Shown here: positions 1 through 8,855 of the stretch, one piece after another
Position numbering within the stretch: position 1 is the first letter of the stretch
Layout: each line of letters begins with the position of its first letter
From: Lewinellaceae bacterium
Lineage (GTDB): Bacteria > Bacteroidota > Bacteroidia > Chitinophagales > Saprospiraceae
Direction: 5' to 3'
NCBI GenBank assembly: GCA_020636135.1
Contig: JACJYK010000001.1
Location: forward strand, 3,210,501 to 3,274,500
Length of the DNA stretch: 64,000 bases
Notes under the pieces: generated by a model
Database searches by the model: none
Told to the model about the DNA's origin: nothing
What the model saw: the letters and a program-made list of their open reading frames with translations, nothing else
Made by a program: the position numbers and the translations under genes

Positions 1-64
1 CTTATGAAATATCACGAATTCCATGGTAAGAATGGGTTGAACATATGGAAGTTAGTAAAAGGAA

Positions 65-799
65 TTATGCATTCATCCAATCAAGCACCTGCATTTTTTT
101 ACGCCTGGAAACAGGTATTTGGAGACCATTCTTCAATAGAACAAGTCCATGGTTAACGGATTGCACATGAACTTTATTGATGATAAAAGATCTATGGCAC
201 CTGAAAAATTGATGATCATCCAGAGCATCTTCAAAATAAGCTAAATTCTTGGATGAAAGCACTTTACCCCCATTTGTCAGATGAATAAAACTATAATTAC
301 GCTCTCCTTCCAGGTGCGTTATTTGAAGAAATGAAAAACGTAAGGTACCTGTTTGCGTAGGTAATATCAACTTACCGTCATTGCTAAAATTACGGTCGAT
401 ATTGGAAATGGCAGCGTTAAATTTATCCGGATTATAGGACGATACCAGGCATCGCTGGATAGCTTCCGAAAGATCGTGCCTTTTAATGGGCTTCACCAAA
501 TAATGTAAAGCGTTAATCTGAAAAGCCTCAATGGCATAATGGCTGTAAGACGTTGTGAAAACCGTCTTAAAACGAATATCCGGCAGTCGTCTAAGCAGCT
601 CAAACCCGGTCATATCCTGGAGTTCGACATCCAAAAAAACCACATCGGGTTTAACCTCACGAATTATTTCAATAGCAGTTTCACCGGAGTTTGCCAAACC
701 TGCAAGGCTAACCGACTGACTGAATTGTCTCAGTAAATCCTCCAAAGCCGTAGCCATGAAACCATTATCTTCGACGATTATTGCCTTTAATTTATTCAT
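65..799 (-). CDS. LytTR-family response regulator
   Basis: Two-component response regulator of the LytR/AlgR type, a cytoplasmic DNA-binding transcription factor. An N-terminal receiver domain (about residues 5-120) has the acidic 'VEDN' cluster and the phospho-acceptor Asp in 'VVFLDV' near residue 57. A LytTR DNA-binding domain fills about residues 145-240, with the family-typical 'FFRCHRSFIINK' segment. I chose the ATG at 799; a TTG two codons upstream is possible. It is divergent from the hybrid kinase gene starting at 921, so the roughly 120-bp gap should hold both promoters. A kinase is usually encoded nearby, and the hybrid kinase is the obvious candidate partner, but that pairing is inferred. 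The domain call is secure; target genes are unknown. Confidence 0.93.
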   Translation of the reverse strand: MNKLKAIIVEDNGFMATALEDLLRQFSQSVSLAGLANSGETAIEIIREVKPDVVFLDVELQDMTGFELLRRLPDIRFKTVFTTSYSHYAIEAFQINALHYLVKPIKRHDLSEAIQRCLVSSYNPDKFNAAISNIDRNFSNDGKLILPTQTGTLRFSFLQITHLEGERNYSFIHLTNGGKVLSSKNLAYFEDALDDHQFFRCHRSFIINKVHVQSVNHGLVLLKNGLQIPVSRRKKMQVLDWMNA

Positions 800-920
800 T
801 GTCAATTGAAAGATACATATTTATCAACAACCGCTTGATAAGTAGAATAACCACTTGATCATTGAGTCAAAGCATCCCGGGGACATAACATGTATCTTCA
901 GTCCATCACTTGGAAAACAG

Positions 921-3590
921 ATGAAATCCAAATTTAATCTACTATTTTTTGCTGTCCACTTAGCCATCCCCTTTCAGGCCCTATCCCTGGAAGTAAATAA
1001 AGATTCATTATTCCAGGTATGGAATAATCCAGTAAATCCACCCAAAGTTCGGGTCGCCGCATTTTATCAACGATTTTACCCAATCACCGGCCAGGAAGTG
1101 CTCGATACCGAAGTCATGCGGTGGGTTCCGGGTATTTCAAAAGTCCAGGAGCTTGCTCTGCAAACCGGGCAGGTTAATTTATTACCTTTTTTCAAAGCAT
1201 TGGAAGCAGGTGGATTAATGTTAATGCAGAACATACAAGCGGGTTGCGAAGCATCTAAAGAAGCCTTTCATCTTGCACTTGATCAGAATGATCGGGAAAG
1301 CCTAACCTGGGCATATCGCTTCCTTACCACCTTCTGCTATCAGACTTACAATATTATTACCAAAAATGATCTCAATGAGCTAGACCAATTGATTTTTAAT
1401 AAAATACGGAAGACTGATGATGTAAATGAAAAAGTGCCATTACTAAACATCATAGCTCTTCATTTTTATTACGATAACAAATACCCGGAGGCACTATCCT
1501 TATACCAAAAAAATATCGAATATGCAGAAGCCAATAATATTGCTGATTCCGACTACGCAGAGGAATTATTAACTGTAGGAGGAATCCACAAACATCTACA
1601 AAATTTCCAGGAAGCCAAATCGTATTACCACAAGTCTAAAAAGGTGGCGTTGGAGATCAATAATCCACAACTGGAAATGAACGTTGACATGAATTTGGCA
1701 GAACTATTTACACTAATAAATGAAATTGATAGCGCACAACTGTACATAAATAATGTTTTCAAGGAGTATTCAAACATTCCGGAATGCCAACCCTGTATGG
1801 GCCGAGCCAAAACAATCAATGCTCAAATTCAGAACCTGAAGGGAAATTACTCCCAGGCTTTGACCAATCTGTTGCAATTAGAGTACCTATTTAATGAAAA
1901 CAAACAGGACCCTTACGATATCGGTTATTATTATGCCGCTTTGGCCACCGCATATTTGGGGATGAAGCAGCCCAATAAGGCTCTTGAGGCAGCACGTAAA
2001 GGAATAGCACTTGTAGGTAAAAACAATGGCATTGCGCTGTTGAACAACACGAAAGTCCTACTAAGGGCTCAAGAAGCACTAGGCCAATACCAAACTGCTT
2101 TAACTGGTTACAAAAAATATTATCAACTCCTGGATTCCATATCCCAGATCCGAAACAGTCAGGAAGTTCTGCGCAAGGAATTAGCTTTCCAATTCGTAAA
2201 GCAACGACTGGATGACAGTTTACAATATGAACAGATAAGACATCAGAAGGAATTACTTTTTCAGTCCGAATTAAACAAGCAACGGCTAACTAAAAATATC
2301 CTCATTGGATTAGGCATTTTGTCTGCAATAATTGCGATAGGCCTCTACTACCGACTACGGTTTATACGAAGGACTCAAAAGGAATTAAAATTAAAAAACG
2401 AAATCATCGAGGCTGAAAAACAAAAAGCACAAACCAGTGAGCGAGCCAAACATCAATTTCTGGCCAATATGAGTCATGAGATTCGAACGCCAATGAATGC
2501 GATCAAAGGAATGACCGACATATTAATCCGTCGTACCCCGCGTAAGGATCAAAATGAGTATCTGCAAGTCATCAAACAATCTTCTGATTCACTTCTGGTG
2601 ATCATTAATGACATTCTGGATATATCCAAAATAGAAGCCGGTAAGATCGAACTAAGCAAAGAACCTTTTTCTATTCAGGAGACCATCAATAACGTCCTGA
2701 CAATCATGCAATTCAAAGCAGAGGAAAAAGGCTTGCAATTAAAAAAGAAATTACCTGAGGAAGCGCTTTTTGTAATGGGCGATGAAACAAAACTGAAGCA
2801 AATACTAATTAATCTGATCGGTAATGCCATCAAATTCACAAACACCGGACTGATTACAACCTCGGTTACCGCTCAATCAGAAGATGATATCGTAAAACTG
2901 CACTTTACCGTATCGGATACCGGGATTGGCATAGAAGAGGACCGGTTGGATAAAATCTTCAAGACGTTTGAACAAGCATACAGCGACACATCCCGCAAAT
3001 TCGGTGGTACCGGCTTAGGCTTAAGTATCTCCAAGAAATTAGCTGAACTACACCATGGTTCAATGTGGGTGGAGAGTGAAAAAGACAAGGGAAGTGCATT
3101 TCATTTTATCATTCCTTATGAAATTGCGAAAGATCAAGCTTCTGCCCGTCAATCCGATTTCATTGGCTCGGAGTCCTCTGTCCGGGAGGCATTAAGGGAC
3201 CTCCGTTTGCTACTGGTGGAAGACAATCAGTTTAATGCCATGGTCGCTAAAGAAGAGCTGGAAGATGCCATCGAGAACATTAAAATTGAAGTGGCAGAAA
3301 ACGGCGCCATTGCCATTGAAAAATTCAAATTATCCAACTATGATATCATTTTAATGGATGTACAGATGCCAAAATTAAATGGCTATGAAGCGACTTCCAG
3401 AATCCGTGCATTCAGCAATGGCAAGTCAGCAATACCAATCATTGCAATGACCGCTAATGTGCTTAAGGAAGAAGTAGAACGATGTTACCAGGCCGGGATG
3501 GACGATTTCATCGGCAAACCTTTCAACACGGATGAACTCATTCAAAAAATATTTAAACTAACCTATTCCAAAAATCATGAAAAATTATAA
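921..3590 (+). CDS. Hybrid sensor histidine kinase with periplasmic TPR sensor
   Basis: Membrane-bound hybrid histidine kinase of about 889 residues. Order: signal peptide (MKSKFNLLFFAVHLAIPFQALS), a long TPR-like helical sensor region to about residue 440, one membrane segment at about 458-478 ('GLGILSAIIAIGLYY'), a HisKA dimerisation domain with phospho-His near residue 519 in 'NMSHEIRTPMN', a HATPase domain (N box 'LINLIGNAIKFT', G boxes 'DTGIGI' and 'GGTGLGLSI'), and a C-terminal receiver with Asp near 813 in 'IILMDVQMP'. An earlier in-frame TTG at 855 would put 22 residues before the signal peptide, so I prefer the ATG at 921. The 3' end overlaps the next receiver gene by 14 bp, indicating translational coupling. 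TPR-sensor hybrid kinases are common in Bacteroidota; the signal sensed is unknown. Confidence 0.93.
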   Translation: MKSKFNLLFFAVHLAIPFQALSLEVNKDSLFQVWNNPVNPPKVRVAAFYQRFYPITGQEVLDTEVMRWVPGISKVQELALQTGQVNLLPFFKALEAGGLMLMQNIQAGCEASKEAFHLALDQNDRESLTWAYRFLTTFCYQTYNIITKNDLNELDQLIFNKIRKTDDVNEKVPLLNIIALHFYYDNKYPEALSLYQKNIEYAEANNIADSDYAEELLTVGGIHKHLQNFQEAKSYYHKSKKVALEINNPQLEMNVDMNLAELFTLINEIDSAQLYINNVFKEYSNIPECQPCMGRAKTINAQIQNLKGNYSQALTNLLQLEYLFNENKQDPYDIGYYYAALATAYLGMKQPNKALEAARKGIALVGKNNGIALLNNTKVLLRAQEALGQYQTALTGYKKYYQLLDSISQIRNSQEVLRKELAFQFVKQRLDDSLQYEQIRHQKELLFQSELNKQRLTKNILIGLGILSAIIAIGLYYRLRFIRRTQKELKLKNEIIEAEKQKAQTSERAKHQFLANMSHEIRTPMNAIKGMTDILIRRTPRKDQNEYLQVIKQSSDSLLVIINDILDISKIEAGKIELSKEPFSIQETINNVLTIMQFKAEEKGLQLKKKLPEEALFVMGDETKLKQILINLIGNAIKFTNTGLITTSVTAQSEDDIVKLHFTVSDTGIGIEEDRLDKIFKTFEQAYSDTSRKFGGTGLGLSISKKLAELHHGSMWVESEKDKGSAFHFIIPYEIAKDQASARQSDFIGSESSVREALRDLRLLLVEDNQFNAMVAKEELEDAIENIKIEVAENGAIAIEKFKLSNYDIILMDVQMPKLNGYEATSRIRAFSNGKSAIPIIAMTANVLKEEVERCYQAGMDDFIGKPFNTDELIQKIFKLTYSKNHEKL

Positions 3591-3963
3591 CCCAACGATA
3601 TTTATAGTTGATGACGAACCCTTGCTTACCGAATTACTGGCAGATTATATCAAGGATCAAAACCAGGACTTTCACGTATTAACCTTTCCAACAGGAGAAG
3701 CATGCCTGACTCAGCTCGACCTAAACCCAAATCTGGTCATACTGGATTATTATTTAAACTCCAAAGAAAAAAATGCCGCCAATGGGATCGATATTTTACG
3801 AGAGATAAAACGTCGAAATAAAAATTTACCCGTAATCATGCTTTCCAGTCAAAAAAAATACGGAACCGCTTCCCAGACCATCATGTACGGCGCCGTTCAT
3901 TACGTGATAAAAGGGCAAGATGCCTTTCAAGAGATCTTTCAACTCATAAAAGCGAATACATGA
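3577..3963 (+). CDS. Stand-alone receiver-domain protein (CheY-like)
   Basis: Single receiver domain of 128 residues without an output domain. It has the acidic pocket 'VDDEP' near residues 11-15, the phospho-acceptor Asp near residue 57 in 'LVILDYY', the conserved Ser in 'VIMLSSQ' and the Lys in 'YVIKG'. It overlaps the hybrid kinase by 14 bp and the following Hpt gene by 4 bp, so the three are almost certainly one translationally coupled operon. In such phosphorelays a free receiver can act as final output through protein-protein contact or as a phosphate sink. Which role applies here cannot be read from sequence. Confidence 0.9.
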   Translation: MKNYNPTIFIVDDEPLLTELLADYIKDQNQDFHVLTFPTGEACLTQLDLNPNLVILDYYLNSKEKNAANGIDILREIKRRNKNLPVIMLSSQKKYGTASQTIMYGAVHYVIKGQDAFQEIFQLIKANT

Positions 3964-4298
3964 CCATTGATTTAACATTTCTGAAAGACTTCACGAAAGG
4001 CGAGCCGGTGAAGATGAAACGATACATCACCTTGTATTTAACTGCCGCCCCGAAGACTTTCGAGGAAATGCAAAAGAGCATTCAGGATCAAGACTGGGAA
4101 CAACTACGCATCTATGCACACTCCTTAAAACCGCAGGCTGATTTCATGGGTATCAAAACATTAAAAACTGAATTGACTGCTATCGAAGAAGCCGCAAAGG
4201 AAGGAGACACCTCCGGAATTTTAGAACATTACAATCTGGCTGAACGTATCCACGTCCTCTCGACGGATACCCTGAACGAAATCTTAAAAGAACTTTGA
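3960..4298 (+). CDS. Hpt-domain histidine phosphotransfer protein
   Basis: Small helical protein (112 residues) matching the Hpt fold. The phospho-His is near residue 54 in 'IYAHSLKPQA', followed by the usual helix with small and acidic residues ('LKTELTAIEEAAKEG'). Hpt proteins shuttle phosphate between the receiver of a hybrid kinase and a terminal response regulator. The start codon overlaps the stop of the receiver gene (ATGA), so it is the third member of the hybrid kinase / receiver / Hpt set. This gives every part of a His-Asp-His-Asp relay in one operon. The fold call rests on the single HSLK motif plus context. Confidence 0.85.
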   Translation: MTIDLTFLKDFTKGEPVKMKRYITLYLTAAPKTFEEMQKSIQDQDWEQLRIYAHSLKPQADFMGIKTLKTELTAIEEAAKEGDTSGILEHYNLAERIHVLSTDTLNEILKEL

Positions 4299-4389
4299 TC
4301 CCATTGACTCAAATAAATATTCAAGGAACAAAGCCATGCATTGGCAACAGTTCTTGCATCTTTGCTCAGGTTTAAAGACCTTCAGTGCC

Positions 4390-4839
4390 ATGATCAGACT
4401 CTATGCAGCTAAGGACAAGCCTGGAATCATTACCCTCCTCAGGCAGAACACCCCGGCTTATTTTGCCCCTTCCGAAGAAGCCGATTTTAAACATTACCTG
4501 GACTATGAACTGGAGGATTATTTTGTCTATGAGGAAGATGGCCGGATCGTCGGAGCCGGAGGGATCAATTATTTCCCGGAAGAAAAGATCGCGCGAATAT
4601 CATGGGATATGGTCGACCCGGCAATGCAGGGCAAAGGCATCGGAAAAAAGTTAACGCAATTTCGGATAGAGCACATCCTCAAAGACCCCAGGATAGCGAT
4701 AATCGTAGTGAGAACTTCTCAACTGGCCTACACATTCTATGAAAAAATGGGCTTTGAGGTGGTAAGCATTGAGCAGGATTATTGGGCCAAAAATTATCAC
4801 CTGTACCAGATGCAAATGCCCATAACACAATCAAAATAA
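4390..4839 (+). CDS. GNAT-family N-acetyltransferase
   Basis: Cytoplasmic acetyltransferase of about 149 residues with a single GNAT domain. Motif A, the acetyl-CoA pyrophosphate-binding loop, is visible as 'VDPAMQGKGIGKKL' (Q/R-x-x-G-x-G/A). It is followed by the motif B region 'YTFYEKMGFEVV'. I prefer the ATG at 4390 ('MIRLYAAKDK'), which is where the beta-1 strand of these enzymes begins; an in-frame ATG at 4336 would add 18 uncharacteristic residues. It ends 4 bp before the TPR-Arr gene, so the two are probably co-transcribed. The substrate is unknown. Its pairing with a drug-modifying domain makes a detoxification role conceivable, but nothing in the sequence shows it. Confidence 0.88.
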   Translation: MIRLYAAKDKPGIITLLRQNTPAYFAPSEEADFKHYLDYELEDYFVYEEDGRIVGAGGINYFPEEKIARISWDMVDPAMQGKGIGKKLTQFRIEHILKDPRIAIIVVRTSQLAYTFYEKMGFEVVSIEQDYWAKNYHLYQMQMPITQSK

Positions 4840-4843
4840 AAGG

Positions 4844-5587
4844 ATGGAATTCAGTCCCAACAATCCGATCGTCAAGCGTTGCTTGCAAGGTATGGCCCAG
4901 GAAGACCAGGGTAACCCGGAAGAGGCTATCCGAATATTTCAAGTTGTCTGGAATGAAGCAACCAATGACTTTGAACGATTCCTGGCGGCATATTACATCG
5001 CCCGCCAGCAAAAAGATGCAATGCCGCAATTACAATGGCTCGAAACAGCAGTTCACCATGCATTGAAAACCAATAATTTAAGTGCCAACAGTGCATTGCC
5101 CAATTTATACCTGAAACTGGCTGCCTGCTGTGAGCATCTGGGCAAATTTGACCAAGCAGAAAATTATACATCCCTGGCTACAGCGGTAGCCGCCAATTTG
5201 TCCGATACCGGGCCTTTCTACCACGGAACCCGCGCCGACATGCAGATTGGTGATTTACTCACTGCCGGATACCGGTCTAACTACCAGAGCGACATCATCA
5301 TGAATCACATTTATTTTACCGCACTGATCAACGGGGCCGGGCTGGCCGCGGCATTGGCAACCGGTGATGGACAGGAAAGAGTTTACATCGTGGAACCCAC
5401 CGGAAAATTCGAAAACGATCCGAATGTGACCGACAAAAAATTTCCTGGCAACCCTACCCGCTCCTACCGGACCAGCGAACCGCTGAAAATCGTCGGCGAG
5501 ATCAACGACTGGGTTCGAATTACGCCGGAAGAGCTGAAACACTGGCGCGAAAAACTGGCGAATAACCAGGGGAAAATTATCAATTAA
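4844..5587 (+). CDS. arr: TPR-Arr fusion: rifampin ADP-ribosyltransferase-like protein
   Basis: 247-residue protein with two parts. Residues about 1-118 are helical TPR-like repeats ('GNPEEAIRIFQVVWNEA', 'CCEHLGKFDQAENY'). Residues about 123-230 closely match Arr, which inactivates rifamycins by transferring ADP-ribose from NAD. The match includes 'FYHGT' (His127), 'NHIYFTA' (Tyr157), 'VYIVEPTGKFENDPN' (Asp192) and 'KKFPGNPTRSYRT'. These correspond to the H-Y-D catalytic triad reported for Arr. Canonical Arr is about 140 residues with no TPR part, so the N-terminal extension is unusual. It lies 4 bp after the GNAT gene. The Arr assignment is strong from motif order; activity on rifampicin is inferred, and a housekeeping ADP-ribosyltransferase role is an alternative. 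Confidence 0.88.
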   Translation: MEFSPNNPIVKRCLQGMAQEDQGNPEEAIRIFQVVWNEATNDFERFLAAYYIARQQKDAMPQLQWLETAVHHALKTNNLSANSALPNLYLKLAACCEHLGKFDQAENYTSLATAVAANLSDTGPFYHGTRADMQIGDLLTAGYRSNYQSDIIMNHIYFTALINGAGLAAALATGDGQERVYIVEPTGKFENDPNVTDKKFPGNPTRSYRTSEPLKIVGEINDWVRITPEELKHWREKLANNQGKIIN

Positions 5588-5620
5588 AACAAGCATTTCT
5601 TACTGACGCTCGTTTCTCGG

Positions 5621-5642
5621 TCAGCATTACATAGTATGCTGA
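5621..5642. terminator. Hairpin downstream of the TPR-Arr gene
   Basis: Perfect 7-bp inverted repeat TCAGCAT / ATGCTGA with an 8-nt loop, 33 bp after the arr stop codon. It is followed on the plus strand by GTTTGTTGG rather than a clean U tract. It may be a weak terminator separating the GNAT-arr pair from the surface-protein gene. Confidence 0.35.
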
Positions 5643-5781
5643 GTTTGTTGGAATTATTTTATTCTCCGAAAATTTGCGTTGAATTATTCCAATAAAACGA
5701 AAAACGGATCCTTCTTTATCCATCCATTCCTTGCAGATCTTTTGAGTACAAAGCAGGTTCGCCAGGCTTTTTCCAGTATCC

Positions 5782-8160
5782 ATGACCATCGACATGAAGG
5801 ATATTTTTTCGAAAAGGATACGGATTTTACAGCATCTATTGCCAGGCATGTTGCTCGTTTTGTTTGTCGTAAATGCTTCAGCCCAGCCAGAACCGTGTGA
5901 TGTAAAAAATCCACAGATGACACCGACCTGCATAGAGGCTTGTATCATATGCAACATTGACGGCTTCACCGGCCGGCATGAAAGTGCGGTCCGGGGCACG
6001 CTGCCTGCCAATTTCTGCACCCACATCGTTCACAATGCGCAGTGGATTGCTTTTCAGGCCGCATCCACCAGCCTCAAGATCAAATTGACCGTAGGCAATT
6101 GCGTCACCGGCGACGGATTGGAGATGGGTATCTACAAGAGCATTGACTGTCAGTCCTTTAAACTCATCTCCAACTGCGAAGGAGAAGTCCGCGGCGGTCA
6201 GTCGGCCATCTTTACCATGACTGAACCGCTGGTAATCGGACAATACTATTACCTGGCGATGGATGGAAATAACGGCGACAACTGCAACTGGACATTTGAG
6301 GTTTTGGAAGGTTCCACCGCCGTGGATCCACTGACTGTCACGGCTCCCATCCAGGGTGTCGATCGTACCTGCCCGGATATCGATCAGGTGTTCACAACAG
6401 AACCAGAAACGGGCGCGGTGTTGTTCGATTGGACATTGAACGGCCAACCGGTGGGAGACCCTACCCTGCCATCGATCACCCTCAATTTTCCGCAGGAAGG
6501 GCTGTATAACCTGTGCGTTACGGCCCGTAATGCCTGCGACGAGGCAACGACTACCTGCAAAGAAATTCAGGTCGGCATTCCCACTCCGGACACCCTGCCC
6601 ATCCTGTTGTGTACCGATGATTGTTTTGCGATTGGAGACACCCTTTTTTGCGAAGACGGGATACACACCTATTCCTTTCCTGGGGAGAATGGTTGCGATA
6701 GCGTGGTTATTGTAAACATCAGCAGAGTAAGACCAGCGGTAAAAGACCTGACGCTCACCATCTGTGAAGGTGATACGGTCTTTTTAGGGAACACACCTTA
6801 TTACCAGGCTGGTTATTACCAGCAAATGCTCCAGAGTAGCGCCATGTGCGACAGCCTGATCAATCTGGATCTGGAAGTCATCCGCTGCAATATTCAGGTG
6901 GAATACAGCGTCGTTGACGTGAGCTGTTTTGGCGACCGGGACGGGGAAATCCGGTTTGAATTGACCAATGGTAACGCGCCTTTCACTTACATCTGGCAGC
7001 ATTTACGCGAAGGCCTGACCGGGGAGGGTTCGATTAGTGCATTAAATACCGAAGAAATCATTTCGGGCCTTCCCCGGGGGACGGTAGCCATCAAAATAAT
7101 GGATGCCCAGGGTAATCATCAGGTGCTCCTCATCGACATCGAAACGCCAGATCCTCTCCTGCTTTTTCCTGCTTTTTCGGATCATGATGGCTCGATGTTA
7201 TCTTGCTATGGAGGTTCTGATGGCGTAATCTCAGTCACCATAGCCGGGGGTGCTTCGCCCTATCAGTATCTTTGGGATACGGGAGAGGAGTCGCCCACTG
7301 CGACCAATCTTGCTGCCGGCAATTGCGCGCTTACCGTAACCGATGCACAGGGCTGTCAATTGACCGAATCCTTTGAAGTTACCAGTCCACCTCCACTGGA
7401 AGCAACACTAAGTACCTCGGATGCGTCCTGCGATGGATACAATACCGGAAGCATTATCGTGCATAATGTGGAAGGCGGTACAGGGCCTTATCTTTTTTCA
7501 TTGAATGGATCAGAATTTGCCTCAAAGAGCCGTTTTGATTCTCTTGCCGCCGGTATTTATGCGCTAATCATAAGGGATGACCAGGGCTGCAGCACGCAGA
7601 CAGAGAGCGAGATCCGGGCGCCTATCATCCCTGAACTGACTGGCTTAACAAACTATGAAGTGCATTTAGGCGATGAGGTACAATTGGAAATTCAGTCCAG
7701 TACATCCGATCTGAGCATGATCCGGTGGGAGGGCGTTGATGAACTCAGTTGCAATTCCTGTCTGGAACCAGTGGTCAAACCACTGCAATCCGGCGCCTAC
7801 CGGATTTGGGTTAGTTCCGCCGATCTCTGCAGGGATTCCCTGTCCCTTTATATTCAGGTTATTAAAAACCGGAATGTGTTTGCGCCGAACGTATTTTCGC
7901 CGAATTCTGACTCCAACAATGATTTTTTCACCTTATTCGGAAATAAAGAACTGGACTATTTCAATTTGTCGATTTATAACCGCTGGGGTGATAAACTATT
8001 CGGAAAAAACAACCTGGTCATCGGTAATGAACAAGATGGCTGGGATGGCACCCGTGCAGGCTTGCCGGTCGAAGCAGGTGTTTATGTCTGGGTAGCGGAA
8101 TTGCATTTCATCGATGGAGAAACCGAAATACGCAAAGGAGATGTTTCGGTCGTGAAATAA
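5782..8160 (+). CDS. T9SS type B secreted protein with PKD-like and SprB-like repeats
   Basis: 792-residue exported surface protein. The signal peptide ends 'LLVLFVVNASAQ'; the start may instead be the ATG at 5794 (MKDIFSKRIR). A Cys-rich N-terminal region and a PKD-like segment (about 190-260) precede three SprB-type repeats. These begin near residues 375, 473 and 546 and show the pattern CxGxxDGxI...GGxxPYxYxW ('CYGGSDGVISVTIAGGASPY'). The C-terminal 95 residues are a gliding-motility-associated type B sorting domain ('NVFSPNSDSNNDFF', 'YNRWGDKLF', 'GWDGT', 'AGVYVWVAEL'). Such proteins cross the outer membrane by the T9SS and are typically adhesins or parts of the gliding or attachment apparatus. 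The exact function is unknown. It stands alone, with repeat-rich DNA downstream. Confidence 0.88.
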   Translation: MTIDMKDIFSKRIRILQHLLPGMLLVLFVVNASAQPEPCDVKNPQMTPTCIEACIICNIDGFTGRHESAVRGTLPANFCTHIVHNAQWIAFQAASTSLKIKLTVGNCVTGDGLEMGIYKSIDCQSFKLISNCEGEVRGGQSAIFTMTEPLVIGQYYYLAMDGNNGDNCNWTFEVLEGSTAVDPLTVTAPIQGVDRTCPDIDQVFTTEPETGAVLFDWTLNGQPVGDPTLPSITLNFPQEGLYNLCVTARNACDEATTTCKEIQVGIPTPDTLPILLCTDDCFAIGDTLFCEDGIHTYSFPGENGCDSVVIVNISRVRPAVKDLTLTICEGDTVFLGNTPYYQAGYYQQMLQSSAMCDSLINLDLEVIRCNIQVEYSVVDVSCFGDRDGEIRFELTNGNAPFTYIWQHLREGLTGEGSISALNTEEIISGLPRGTVAIKIMDAQGNHQVLLIDIETPDPLLLFPAFSDHDGSMLSCYGGSDGVISVTIAGGASPYQYLWDTGEESPTATNLAAGNCALTVTDAQGCQLTESFEVTSPPPLEATLSTSDASCDGYNTGSIIVHNVEGGTGPYLFSLNGSEFASKSRFDSLAAGIYALIIRDDQGCSTQTESEIRAPIIPELTGLTNYEVHLGDEVQLEIQSSTSDLSMIRWEGVDELSCNSCLEPVVKPLQSGAYRIWVSSADLCRDSLSLYIQVIKNRNVFAPNVFSPNSDSNNDFFTLFGNKELDYFNLSIYNRWGDKLFGKNNLVIGNEQDGWDGTRAGLPVEAGVYVWVAELHFIDGETEIRKGDVSVVK

Positions 8161-8855
8161 AGTCTGCGATTGGAATTAATCAGAGCAACTAACTGTCGCA
8201 GCGAGGAGCTTGGCAAAGCGACGACGCTGTTCATGAGAGATTTGCAAAAATGGATTGCGTTGCTCGTCCTTAGGATTGAATGACAGCTTTGCTTGAGAAG
8301 CAAGTATGCCTGGAACATGGTGTTGGAAACCCTGCTTCCTGAACCTTAGAAACGATGATGGAGTCTTATCGCTTATGCTGCTTTGAAAGTAATAAGGGAA
8401 CTCACGACGATTTGCGATGCAAATCTGTTCGGAATGACAGTTTTGCTAAGGGACAGGGGTATGGATTGCGTCGCTCGTTCCTCGCTCGCAATAACAATCC
8501 CCTGGTTGTCACAGCGAGGCATCTCGCAAAGTGCCGTAGCTGTCCGTGTGGGTTGTATTTAACCACAGTGTTACACAGAGTTTATAGTTACACAGAGTTT
8601 ACACGAAGAGACGCGGAGTTAAATTTTTGCCCCGTTCAGCGATTGTCGTATAGAAATTAGTAAAAACCGCGCTCCTAGGGCTCTTAGGACACAGAGGCGA
8701 GCTGCGCTCTAAGCGGAGGCTTGTCGGTTTGTGCATAATGGATTGCAGCGCTCGTTCCTCGTCGCAATGACAATAGACTCCCTTAACACAATTTATTCCA
8801 TTACCTCCTCTTGCATATAATTGATATATCAACTATATTTACATCAAATAACTTT
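8161..8855. repeat. Non-coding repeat field with REP-like elements
   Basis: About 700 bp without a supportable gene. It holds degenerate copies of 'ATGGATTGC..GCTCGTTCCT' elements at 8250-8286, 8461-8498 and 8738-8774. The latter two end in GCAATRACAAT. Near-complementary half-elements, GTCRCAGCGAGG..., lie at about 8193-8225 and 8505-8537. The stretch 'CCACAGTGTTACACAGAG' plus a second 'TTACACAGAGTTTACACG' (8562-8605) belongs to the type of dispersed text repeats seen in many Bacteroidota intergenic regions. Opposed half-elements could fold into REP/BIME-like hairpins. Confidence 0.65.

Noticed and set aside
5878..6666. 262-codon minus-strand open frame opposite the T9SS type B gene
   Set aside because: The plus strand carries clear SprB-like and sorting-domain motifs, and the minus frame has none.
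8355..8660. 101-codon open frame in the 8-kb gap
   Set aside because: It is composed of REP-like and TTACACAGAG text repeats and has no protein-like pattern.
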